The notes under the pieces: generated by a model
What the model saw: the letters and a program-made list of their open reading frames with translations, nothing else
What the model was told of the DNA's origin: nothing
Database searches by the model: none
In this document: positions 42,880-54,228 of the stretch, one piece after another
Layout of the letters: every line of letters starts with the position of its first letter
Numbering within the stretch: the stretch's first letter is position 1
Made by a program: the position numbers and the translations under genes
Assembly: GCA_022225965.2 (NCBI GenBank)
Contig: JAKJXP020000038.1
Location: forward strand, 62,001 to 126,000
Reading direction: 5' to 3'
Length of the DNA stretch: 64,000 bases
From: Diatrype stigma
Taxonomy: Eukaryota; Ascomycota; Sordariomycetes; Xylariales; Diatrypaceae

Positions 42880-44949
42880 TTGATCAAGGACGAAAAACCT
42901 TTGGTTCCTTCCTTTGAATTTGGTTTATCTATTTTTATTTTGCTTTTGCAGATGGATCGTTAGCATGCGGAGGAAGCAGGAGAATGGAAACACCGATTTC
43001 CTTAATACTTTCTCCTTTCCCGGTGATTGGACGGATGGAAGGATGGTGGTGTTTATTTAGACTTAACCAAGTACTTTGCTATGGGAGGAGAGATTCTCTT
43101 GCTTTCCCTCTCAGTTTTGGATATGGGAAAGAGGAAGGGCGCAACGGAAAAGGTATGTATGTATGCATGTATGTATGGATAGATGAAAGGATGGATGGAT
43201 GAGCATTATTACATGACGTATGTCAAGGTTTAGCTACAGTAGTTCGGGGGCTTATCTACTACTACGCTCGTTAATTGCGAGAAGATGAAGGGCAAAATAT
43301 CAACAACAGCAACACGGTTCAAACTGCTGCTGCATGAGTCTACTGTCATATACCAAGTCGAAGCTCAAGCCCAAGCTCAAGTAGACGATTTCTATGTTTA
43401 TGGTACTGCACGGATACTAGGTACTGCATGTACACGGATGTACTCTTACTACGATGGGGAGATGTTTGCTCCGTTGTGCTTAGTTGGCGACTGCGGATAG
43501 AAGCCCCTTTTCCTCCAATTGGTGGCGGGAGCTTCATTGGTAGGTGCTGGTTGATAGCAAGTGGTAGCAGGTGGCTTATGTGGGTCACTGCAGACCTCAG
43601 GTTGCATAGCAAGGCTCTTGAAAAAGGGGGGTTCTTCCCTCGATAAAATATCTTATATGCTATGCCTTTCCTTACTTAACAGCTCCTTCGTAGCTATGTC
43701 ATGTTTATCTGAAGCCACGAAGAAACCCTGGATACCGTTTGTCCATCATTAGCAAAAGCCTTATTCGTGCTACAATTAAGTAAGCTCGTGTTAACATGAC
43801 TGAAGTTTTCGAGTACTAGCAGTATCCGGAATGTTGGTAGGGAAATAAGAGGGTCACTGTTGCCAGCAGGTCCAGAACGCTCTGTATTATGCTACGTTTA
43901 GGTCTATTAAGGAAAGGATGGGCATGAATGAGTATCTACGACGAATAGATAGACGATTATTGAAGAGACCTTGACGTTATAGGTCCTAAATTTAATGGAG
44001 TCACGATTAGGGGCGTGGGAACCCAGTATGAAGGAAAGAATGCAACTTCCCTCGAGTAACCCTTTAGTCTATGGGGTATTTCAGCGGTTGTTAGCTAAAT
44101 CATCGGATACTCATATGCATGGAAGAATAAGGGTAGATATAGAAATCATCGAAACCGATGATAAACAAGAATCTGCATAGATACGACCTCGAGGGGGCAC
44201 CTGGATCCACCGTTATAACCATACCAAAGGGGTGTTGGCACGTCTCCTGAATACGTATCCACTAGTTAACGTCAGTTGAGAGGCTTGATATGAAGTCAAA
44301 AATGACCTAATCACATAGATCAAGCATGGTCTGCTTATATTAGCCGTGATCTGACGGCTTGTCATCCTGTCTAGTTCAATTTCAGCCCATCCGGGCGGAC
44401 GTCAGGCCAGGCTCTCGGAGCCGCTCTGTTACCGTCAGATCGGGTTGCTCCACAAGGGCACCGGCTGCGAGAGCCGCACCGCCCAGCGTGACGGTTGCCA
44501 AAAGGTCTAGACTATCGAGATAGACGCCCCACAAGGCTAGGATCTCAAGAGTCAACATCTGTTCCCTTGGCTTCCACTATTCCAGCCGGCTGTCGGTCGG
44601 ATACGAGTCCCATTAAGCAATGATAAAATATGCGTTCAATGTCACAACCGCTACTACCGAAGAGTATGATGTAGTTGGTCACTACTCCATACTTGGGCCA
44701 AATGACATGGTGCTCAGTGCATAAATGTCCTAGCGGCGCGTGGCCGATGCGAGTCATGATAAGTGAATTGATAGCATAAAGATTGAAACAGCCGATAGTT
44801 GACGGATGTCGTTGGCGACTGACCGCCACCGTGGACTAAGCGGCGAAGTTTTAATACATGATAAAGTCTCAACCAAGCCCGCTTCGCTTGGTAATAGGCT
44901 CTGCAGATAGCCAGCACCTTGCCCTCATGAAGTGATTCAACGGTGAAAC
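42880..44949. other. Intergenic between F-box and DUF1275 genes
   Basis: About 2 kb. It contains the 3' flank of the F-box gene with GGATGGATGG/TATGTATG runs (43140-43205) and an AAGCTCAAGCCCAAGCTCAAG run near 43360-43382. A short GC-rich island (about 44390-44570) is listed separately. No other coding sequence is supported. The final few hundred bases should be the DUF1275 promoter. Confidence 0.5.
44389..44565 (-). pseudogene. Short GC-rich open frame, possible gene remnant
   Basis: On the minus strand an ATG near 44565 opens a frame of about 58 codons ending just before 44389. It reads MLTLEILALWGVYLDSLD..., with an Ala/Gly/Leu-rich middle (TLGGAALAAGALVEQPDL) and RLREPGLTSARMG at the end. 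Composition jumps to GC-rich only over this frame and looks coding, but it is preceded by a stop in frame and has no partner exon that I can see. It may be the 3' remnant of a decayed gene, or chance. I do not recognise it. Confidence 0.25.
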
Positions 44950-46122
44950 ATGTCCAACTCCACAGCCACACCCCCATATCCTAACGGTGACCAGGCCGCC
45001 CTCGATATAGAAGCTGCCGACGGCGCCGCGATCATCCCGATACAGAAACATACATCTGTGACATCGCGAATATGGGACCATCTGCAAGAGCCCGTCCGGC
45101 CATCGACGCTCGTCGAGGTTGAACTCTCGATTCTAACCTTGTAAGGACCCTCTTTCTATATGTTTGAGTTGCCGATCCGGGACGTTCTGAAAACCAGAAG
45201 TTTGCTGGTGGTATATCCCACCTTCTTATCACGACCGCATCAAAACTAACCTCCGATTCCCGTTTACTAGTTGCACCGGTATCCAAGATGCCATCTCATT
45301 TCCGGACTACCACTGTTTCGTATGTGACACCTGACAGACGCTCCGCGCTCCCTCGCTACCGACACCGTATAAGCTTGTCGAATCACGACTAATCCCGCGG
45401 CGTTGCAGGCCTCGAACCAAACAGGAAACACCGTTCTTCTGATGGTAGCCCTCCTCAGCCCGAGCCTAGATGGTGAGATGTTCATCACAGCCAATATCGG
45501 GGCGGCGCTCGGGTTCTTCCTACTGGCAGGTACGTAACACTACATTGCCGCCGTAGGCCTACACAGACCTACCACGACCTTAGTTAGCCGGTAGCTGACT
45601 GACTCTTGGAACATGGCAGGCTGGATAACCGGCCAGCTCGGCCACTTCGTCGGGCCGCGCCGCCGGATCTGGCTGATCTGCTGCAACTTCGCGCAGAGCT
45701 GCCTGGTGTTCGCGGCGGCGGCGATCCAGTACCGAGCCGGGATCGCGGCCCGGAGCGCGGCGGCCGTCGCCGTGACGGGGCTGCTGGCCTTCGCGTCCGG
45801 GAGCCAGGTGGTGCAGTCGCGCGCCCTCGCCACGACGGAGATCAGCACGGCGATGGCGACCGCCGCGTGGGTCGACCTCGTCATCGACCCGCACATGCTG
45901 GCGTGGCACAACCGGCCCCGGAACCGCCGCGTGTGCTTCCTGCTGTCGCTCGCCGGCGGCGCCCTCACCGGCGCCGCTATAGCGCGGTCGGCCGGCTCGT
46001 CCGTGGCGCTGCTCATATCCGCCGCTGGCAAGCTGCTCGTCGCTTTCATCTACCTGCTGAATGGCGCGGACAAGCCGAAGCGGACCGTCCCGGGACCTGA
46101 TGGTGCCGAGGCCGAAAAGTAG
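44950..46122 (+). CDS. DUF1275 (YoaK-like) integral membrane protein
   Basis: Exons are 44950-45140, 45271-45319, 45409-45529 and 45620-46122, giving 287 aa with consistent phases. Introns are 130, 89 and 90 bp. After a hydrophilic N-terminus the protein has FCTGIQDAISFPDYHCFASNQTGNTVLLMVALL, the hallmark of the DUF1275/YoaK family. Further hydrophobic segments follow: FITANIGAALGFFLLAGWITGQL, IWLICCNFAQSCLVFAAAAIQ, AAAVAVTGLLAFASGSQVVQSRAL, AGGALTGAAIARSAG, SVALLISAAGKLLVAFIYLL. The 49-nt second exon is essential to complete the signature. Function of the family is not established; a transporter-like role is often assumed. The last exon is far more GC-rich than the first two. Confidence 0.88.
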
Positions 46123-46657
46123 CCCATACTTACTACGTGATAATAGATAAAATCAATGTCCGCTCCTCTTGGTTGGTTTGGAGAATTGGTTGCAACCAGA
46201 TGGAAAGATTATGTCATAACTATATGTAGATGTACCTAATGAATATATGTAGATACCATGTGCATTAATGTAATTAAGCAAGCAAACATCTAGATGACTT
46301 TTTTCGATTAGTGCCCGCATGACCGGTCACCTGATTTGGTGTTTTGGCGCCCTATTGGTGGTTCATCGAGACAACCGCGACTTTAATGGTCTTGTTAGGC
46401 TCCTTATTAGTTAGTTAGCTACGACCCGTCGTTAACTAGACCCACACCTGCAACCTGCAACCTGCAACCTGCAACGGCCGTAAGTCACTAACGAAGTCGC
46501 CCTCAAACGCGAGACTCGATAATTACACCATCCAAAGTACGACTACCTACTCTCCATTTCTCTCTCACATGTTCGTCGGCAGCAGCTTTATCATGCCAAT
46601 TGGTTAAAGCAAAAGTTCCATGGAGTCACAGTGGAACAGGTGTTCCAATACGACTTC
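46123..46657. other. Intergenic between DUF1275 and RecQ genes
   Basis: About 535 bp with the DUF1275 3' flank (AT-rich, GATAATAGATAAAAT) and the RecQ promoter. A 7-bp repeat ACCTGCA occurs four times at 46446-46473. A GTG codon at 46631 in the RecQ frame is not used as the start here. Confidence 0.55.
46446..46473. repeat. 7-bp tandem repeat
   Basis: Four exact copies of ACCTGCA lie about 185 bp upstream of the RecQ start codon. Confidence 0.85.
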
Positions 46658-49600
46658 ATGACACGCAACAATCTAAAGGACCATCTCACCTGGCTGTTGG
46701 CTAATATCGCACTTAACGCGCCAAACGCGCCCGAATTACCACCCGTTCACGACCAGCCTACAGACACCTCGCAGACGGACGACACGCCTGTGCCCTCTTC
46801 TCATGTCTCTGCCCATGTTGCCCCCGCTGCCGCCGCCGTACAGACGTCGAGAACCCAAAGGCGGTCGCCCGACGAGGAGCTAAGAGCAAATATGGGAAAG
46901 CTGATGTCCAGCTCCAAATCAAGACGCCCAAACCTTGTTTTGCAGCAGGAACAGTTACTCACGCCAACTTCGACCACCTCGACCGCTACAGGTATCACCG
47001 GTAGCCTCCAGAGACATTATAGCGAGCTGGTCAAGAAGACCTCGTTGGCTGCTTCCTCGACGAACTCGAACGTATCGCCCCGGCGCCAGCTTCATGATCG
47101 GAGACGTGACAATCCCTTTCGGACGCCTGGCCCCACGCTCGCTAGCAATACCACCTTCGAAACGGTCGATTTAACCGGGGAAGGCGACCAGACGTCCCCT
47201 GCCTCGGTCGCCTTCGGAACCGATGCTCGATTATGGCGGGAAGACTTCGCCTCTCGGCCAGCGCCCCCGCCTTCAAGCCGTGGGGGCTCTGTCGCCTTTG
47301 GGGAGGATGTTACATTGTGGACTGAGGATCACGCCTCGAGGCCTGTACCTCTAACTCCTAAGAGAGGGAAGAAGCGGAAAAGCGACGACATCAGCCGGCC
47401 TCCGACTAGCCGGCCACCAACTAGTCCTTCCGACGACTTCTTCAATGATATTGATGATATTCTGTCCGCAGAAGAATTGGTTCATTCACGTATCAAACGA
47501 TCTACAGCACGTTCGCCAACGAAGGTGAAGTCTCGACCACGGACGCAACATACACCTTCCAAGAGCAAAGCGTCTCTCAACATCAAGAATGACGCGCTAT
47601 CTTCGTCTGTGGAAGAGAGTCCTGTGAAACGGTCTCCATCCAAGTCCCCTCGAAAACACACACCGAGGGTGCCTAAATATGAATCCGATTCTGATTCGAA
47701 GCTCGACCAACCGACGGCGCGGCGCTCAAGAAGGACGAAACACGAGAGTCGTGTGATTCTGGATTCCGATGATGACGAGGAGCTGTCGCCAATCGGCCAC
47801 TGTGTGCCCGAATCTGCCCAGTCTGTGAAGCACCGCAAAAGCTCTCCTCGCAAATTTCCACATACAGATCAGGCCACAGACGTGTTTGATACTCCTTCAA
47901 AGCGCAGCCGGGCTTCGCCCTTGAAAAAATTATCTTTACGATCACCTCGCAAGCGTGACAATGAAATACCACGCGAATCTGTGTTGGAGGAAGTCGAGTA
48001 TCCTGCTGTGGAGAACCCCCCTGTGGAGAGCCCTCCTGTGGAAGAACAGACACATGCAACTCACTCGAGGCATCAGCCGAATGACGGGGCAAACCATCCT
48101 CTCGTATTGATGTTCTTGAAACAGCCGGAGATAATAGAAAGAAGGCAGGAAGCTCTCCAACAGAAGCTAAATCAGAACAAGGTGGCATTTGTGCACAGCC
48201 TTCGACAAAGAGATACACAGCTTAGAGATCGAGTAAAGACTGAGAAGCAAGAACTTCTGCAAGAAGAAGCATGTCTAGAAGCCCTCGTCAGCAAATACAG
48301 ATTGTACAAGGAATTCGCAGCCAAACAAGAGGCTTTGCTCAAAAGAATTATGTATGCCTATGACCAGAATCTTGCATATCAAGATGACGAAGCCCGTCTT
48401 GACGAGTTGAACAAACAAGAAGCACCACATCACGAGTCTCTACTGGACGGTCTTCTAAAAGCGGGCATCGACGACTGCAATCTCTTCGAAGAAGCCCAGG
48501 ATGTCAGTTCGGAACCATTGGTACAAGCAACACAGCTTCCACAAGACGTCAATCACTTGAGCCTATCTGAAGAAACCACGCTCATGCCTGGAGGCAACAC
48601 CCAAGTGATCGTCCAAACACAGGTGCCCCCTAGAGAACCTAATCCCTTGTCTTTAGGTGTACCGCCATCGCAAACATCCCCTAGTAGACAACCTCGTCAT
48701 ATTCTATCACCTCCACTCCAACACAGTTCTTTCCGCCAGGGATCTCCAGTGCCCGCATTGAGAAGTGCGCACAGAAAAACCCCGATACGGCCGCAGCCTA
48801 CTACAAGATTAGATACGGACGACTATGGCTTATCCGATGAAGATGACCTCTTCGAAGATTTGGCCCCTCGTGGGACTCATCAGTCCCAGGCAGTATCACA
48901 GGCAGTAGTCACTGCGAGATCTAATTTATCTAGTGGCAAGAGCCGCAAAAGCCCAATCAAGGTAGTCACAAGTCAGCAGCAAGGCTATGATAGCAATTAT
49001 AGTGATGAGGACCTTGATATGAGCATGGTGGTCGATGACCTCGCAACTCGCCGAACGACTTCGAAGGCTACACAAGGGACTTCAGCCCGTACGGTATTGA
49101 CGGAAACGTCTGGCAATGCCACTTCACGAAGACAACCGCCAACCGCCAAGAGGGTCGCGAGCTCTTCATCAAAGAACTTTCCACCCGAGTTGATGAAATT
49201 CCCATGGTCTCCAGATGTGAAGAGGGCCCTGAAAGATCGATTCAGGATGGCGAAATTCCGACATAACCAGCTAGAAGCCATCAATGCAACGCTATCTGGT
49301 AAAGATGCCTTCATACTAATGCCCACCGGTGGTGGAAAGTCTCTCTGCTACCAGCTCCCTGCCGTCATATCTAGTGGAAGGACTCATGGGATGACTATCG
49401 TGGTATCACCCCTCATTAGCTTGATGCAAGATCAGGTGGAACATCTTAAAGCCATCAATATCATGGCTGTAACTTTCAACGGCGAGAGCACCCCCGATAT
49501 CCGACAACACGTCATGACGAGCTTCAAAGAGGAAATACCAGAGCATATCATCCAGCTCCTCTACGTGACTCCGGAGATGGTGAACAAAAGCCAAGCTTTT

Positions 49601-52013
49601 CTCAACGGGCTCAGGATCCTCTACCGGAAGAAGAAGCTTGCTCGCTTGGTTATTGATGAAGCCCACTGTGTGAGTCAATGGGGTCACGACTTCCGCCCTG
49701 ACTATAAGGAACTTGGCTCTTTTCGAAAGCAATTCCCTGGAGTTCCTGTGATGGCTCTCACTGCAACTGCAACGCGGAACGTCATCATGGATGTGAAACA
49801 CAATCTGGGAATCGACCAATGTGAGGAATTCACACAAAGCTTCAATAGGCCCAACCTGTATTATGCGGTTTTGAGGAAAGAAAAAGGCAACGTGGAGGCC
49901 ATCGCTGAGCTTATCAATACGAAGTATCCGGGACGGACGGGGATTGTCTACACGCTTTCACGAAAGTCTGCTGAGAATATTGCCGCGAAACTACAAGAAC
50001 ATGGCATAGCGGCCCATCATTATCATGCCTCGATTAAAGCCGAGGACAAAGCCACCGTTCAGAAGGACTGGCAGAAAGGCAAGATCAAGGTAGTCGTCGC
50101 AACCATTGCTTTTGGTATGGGTATAGACAAGCCAGATGTCCGCTTCGTCATTCATCAATCCATACCGAAAAGTCTAGAGGGGTATTACCAAGAGACTGGT
50201 CGTGCTGGTCGAGATGGGAAGCCGTCCGATTGCATCCTATATTTCGGTTACGCAGATGTTACTCAACTTCGGAAGATGATAACAGATGGTGATGGTAACC
50301 AGGAGCAAAAGGAAAGACAGAAAAACATGCTGAACGCAGTCACGGCTTTCTGCGATAACGGAAGCGACTGCCGCCGAGTTGAAATTCTTCGTTATTTCGG
50401 GGAAGCATTTGACAGAAAAGACTGTCAGGGGTCATGCGATAACTGCAAAGCTGGTGACACCTTCGAGAGCAAAGACTTTACAGAGTATGCTAAAGCTGTC
50501 TTGGAGACTGTGCGGTCTCGATTTCAGCTTACGCTTGTTCAATGCACCGAAATCCTAATGGGAAAGAAGAAAAAGGACGACGACCGAGAATCCGAGCAAT
50601 ACTTTGGCTTCGCCAAAGCCATGCCGAAACATGAAGTCCACCGCATCATTGACCGGTTAGCTGCCGAGGACGCCTTACAAGAAGAAAATGTCATCAACCC
50701 GTCGATCGGGTTCGCTATCCAATACTTTCGGGTGAGTAAACCTATGCCAATCCTACCTCAACTGCTGACCCATCTGCTAGCTTGGACAAAACGCGCATGC
50801 GTTTCTAGCAGGACGGCGCAAACTGGTTCTGAGCACCCGAGTTAAGAGCGACGGTGCTCAGGCAGGGGCGTCCAGAACACAAACTCGTATTACCAAACCA
50901 GCCGCGCCTGCAACGAAACGTGATACTGGCCGAAATCCGCCGTCTACGAATGTATCTTCGCCCGTCAGGGCCAAAAGCAAGAAAAAGAAAGGCAAGGCTA
51001 TTGCGACCCAAGACGATGAGGATAGTGACGACATCCAGGCCGGATATAGCCGTGGATATGCGCTAGATGATGGCTTTGTTGAGGCAGATGATGATGACGA
51101 CTTCGAATCTATGCCGATTTCCAGAGCTGCTAGACGTGCCAGAGAACCAGTTGGTCCGCCAATATCCCATGATACCTATATGGAATACGCGGACCTGTCT
51201 GAAATACAGAAAGATATTGCTCAGAACTTTGCTGAGGCCGCTGGAAAGCTACAAGAAGACCTACTCAACAAGAAAGGGCTACGTCAGCGCTGGTTTAGTC
51301 AAAAGGATTTCCGCGAAATGGCTATCAAGTGGACAGATACGTTGGATAAGATGCATTCTATTCCAGGCATCGATAGTGAGAAAGTAGACCGATACGGCAG
51401 CAAGTTTCTGCCTCTCATCAAAGATTTCTATAAACAATACCAGGAGATGATGGGCACGCCGGTTTCAGCTACTGCCGGCGCTGCTGCCGTCGGTTCTAGC
51501 AGCCATAACGTGGTCGACTTGGTATCCGATGACGACGAAGAGATGGAGGATGATGATGACGACATAGCTGACGATGAGGACACGGGCGAGCAATCTGCCT
51601 ACTTCGGGTCGGGTCTCATACCCGCTCAACCATCCGCGAGAGCCCGTATGTTCCACAGTGAACTTGAGCGCCTGGAAAGAGATGCGGCATCGGCTTCGCA
51701 GTCGCGCACTCGCACAAAAGCCTCGGCATACTCAAAAAAGGGCGGTGGGAGGGGGGGCAAACGGTCGTACGGGCGGAGAGCCTCGGGAGGCTTCAGCAAG
51801 GGGTCCAAGTCCGCAGCCGGCGTGAAGAAGCGGTCGGGGACAGGCGAGCGCAGGTCAACGGGTAGCAACAACGGATCGTCGCGCACAGCTGCCTCCGGGC
51901 CCTTTGGTAGTCGTGGGGCGGCTGCTGCTGGTGGGAGTAGCAGTAGAGGGGGAGGAAGAAGTGCTGGCGGCGGTGGTGCGGCAAGTAGTGGCATCGGACT
52001 TATGAGATATTGA
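46658..52013 (+). CDS. RecQ family DNA helicase (Sgs1/BLM/QDE-3 type)
   Basis: Exons are 46658-50731 and 50781-52013, joined in phase 0 across a 49-bp intron (GTGAGT...CTGCTAG), giving 1768 aa. The start ATG was chosen because MTRNNLKDHLTWLL resembles N-termini of ascomycete RecQ proteins. The first 850 residues are charged, Ser/Pro-rich and disordered, with a coiled-coil-like stretch near 500-590. The helicase core follows: Walker A MPTGGGKSLCYQLPA (about 888), DEAH in VIDEAHCVSQWGHDFRPDY (about 999) and motif VI QETGRAGRDG (about 1178). The RecQ zinc-binding Cys set (CDNGSDCRR...CQGSCDNC) lies at about 1231-1263, then a winged-helix region that continues into exon 2 (LGQNAHAFLAGRRKL). A conserved helical block at about 1490-1580 is possibly HRDC-like, and the tail is Gly/Ser-rich. 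The enzyme unwinds DNA 3'-5' in recombination and replication repair; in Neurospora the QDE-3 homologue is also needed for quelling. Confidence 0.93.
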
Positions 52014-54228
52014 ATGAAGGGAAAAAAGGACGACATCTTTTTTTTTGAAAATTTTGGTTTGATTCACGATTGCATCGCATCGCATCGCGTCGCATCGCAT
52101 TGCATTGCACGGCGCTCCTACCGCGCAATTACTCGGATCTTCTGCATGGCCAGGCGTTCTTTTTCCAGGGAAGATGGTGTTAACGTTCAGGTTTGTCTAG
52201 GGCTGCTGCCCTTTAGTTCTCTAGAACAGGCAACACACTACATAGCGTTGTCTTGTCCTTGTGCTGTCTTGCTTCCATTGTCTTGGGCATCTGGTTTGGG
52301 GGTCTCCTGTTCCAGGTCCTGGGGCAAGTATAGGGGGCGAAAGAGAACCAGGGCGGGTAGATATATAACATATAGCCTCTGAACTCAAGTAACGATTGTC
52401 ATATCTAGCAGGACTCCTGGGCCAGGGCGGGATCATGCACACTATCCGCAATATACTTAACACTGGCGCATTTGGTTTCGAGGTCTATATATTCAGATGT
52501 GAGAAATTGTTTGGGCAGGAAACGTGGCTGGCTAGAAGCCCATCCCATCTCCCTATCCTAGGACCGATGACCGGCGCGATTTCACACCTAGACTTCGACT
52601 TCAAGAGTGTACCAGTAGAGGTAGAGTCCAAGCCCTCGACTGCGGGCAGCAGCTCGTAATCCCCCTGTCCATGTGTCTCAGGGCAGCCTTCGCAGACCAT
52701 TGCCGATTGCTCTTCCTCCCCAGCCAAGTCAATGCTGCCAGATTGAATATGGCCCACGCGGTTTACAGAAAGACCACGCCCTCGTGCAACGTTGACACAT
52801 GATGTAATAACACACAATAATCGGTTGACCTTGGGTCAAGACCTATGACTATTAACTATATTTGAAGACCCTTTTGCTGGTAAAGATCAACAACGATCAA
52901 CTACATTTGAACGTGATGATATCCAAGGCTTAGTTACGCCTTATTTGCAACCCAGACCCTCACGTATTTGACAGTGCTTTATTGAATCGTGCTGCTGTTA
53001 TGCAGGGAGCTATCTTGATGACTGGTATATATATATAGGGGGGCGGGGACGGGGGCTACCTACAACGTAGTTGGATCTAGACAATGGTATCTTCAACAAT
53101 ATAGGCGTATACACTGCCAAAATCGTACACTGAACCTCTTGTATCTTAGAATAAGTCCTAGTCTTTGCAAACGAATCACTGAGATAGTAGCCCAGCCTCG
53201 TGTGCTCGTAGAAGAAGAAAACATCCTACCTTAGTTCCTCCTTTCGATTAATAGGGGTATGGTTGGTTGACTCTACCCGTCACAGTAGCCCTAGCTGCTT
53301 GCTTTCCCTGTATGCTAGTATAAAGCAACATCAAATCCATATAATGAGGGCTCGCCTGCCTATTAAAATAGTAGGTGTACTACGGACTACGCGTATGAAC
53401 GTGAACGAAACCAACCCCCATACTGGGAGGAAAGACCAGTAATGATCAATACGGTCTCACTCACTCACCCACCAAAGAGTCGGGCTACACATAACTCGTC
53501 GAATATACGCGAATCGGGCTCTATTTTCATTAAGCTTCAAGCATAACCAATGGGATAGGTAAGACAGAATAGGTTAATTAGGTATCAGAGGGTTCCCATT
53601 AACTCCTATTACAATGGTGATGATGATGATGATGATGAGCTCTCCGTACATGCAGCTTTCTTCCCCACGGGATTTGCGTGGAGGGGATATCCTTTCTAGT
53701 AAGGTAGAGCCGTGAACCATTTCGCCTGCCTGCCACCGCCCCCTTTCCAGCAAGCACGCACGCCTTTCGCCTACAAACACCAACAGAACAACTGCAACAC
53801 AACGCATACCGCAAACACGCACGTACTATGTACAAGTGGAATAAAATATTCCTGGTCCCGCCCTGAAAAAAGACTCACTAGTTCAAACTTGCTTCGTTCT
53901 ATGTGGATTTCTCCCCCCCTGCCCCCCTCCCCATCCCCCCTCACCCTCCCGGGCCTCCCGCATCTGTCCCTTCTTGAGCCCACTCTTGTCTTTACCGCCT
54001 TTAAACTGTCGTAATCATCTGTGATCTGGTATCATGGAACAAAAAGACTCGTACTCAAAGAGATGCATGCTGCGCGGCTTGCGAGCAACAACGATATAAG
54101 GGATCAAATCATAAGCGAACTGTCTCTTGATTGGTTCTGAGATGGCTCAGCCTCGACACACACATGCGCACGCACGCAACACTACACATACACCATCCGG
54201 CCGTGAGGGAATTAAGAATTAAGAATAT
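52014..54228. other. Convergent 3' intergenic region of RecQ and Kar9-like genes
   Basis: About 2.2 kb without a supported gene. It contains a GCATC/GCATT pentamer run at 52072-52108 and a TATATATATA stretch near 53026-53036. A GAT microsatellite at about 53615-53636 and a C-rich stretch near 53910-53940 close to the Kar9-like 3' end are also present. The frame at 52396-52659 begins with TTG and shows no recognisable domain. Confidence 0.5.
52072..52108. repeat. GCATC-type pentamer microsatellite
   Basis: About seven imperfect copies of CATCG/CATTG lie within 100 bp of the RecQ stop codon, preceded by a run of eleven T at 52038-52048. Confidence 0.8.

Noticed and set aside
45580..46100. Antisense and +1 frames over the last DUF1275 exon
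   Set aside because: They are shadow frames of a GC-rich exon; the DUF1275 frame continues the family signature.
46631..46657. GTG at 46631 as the RecQ start
   Set aside because: Nuclear genes start at ATG. The first in-frame ATG at 46658 gives an N-terminus resembling other ascomycete RecQ proteins.
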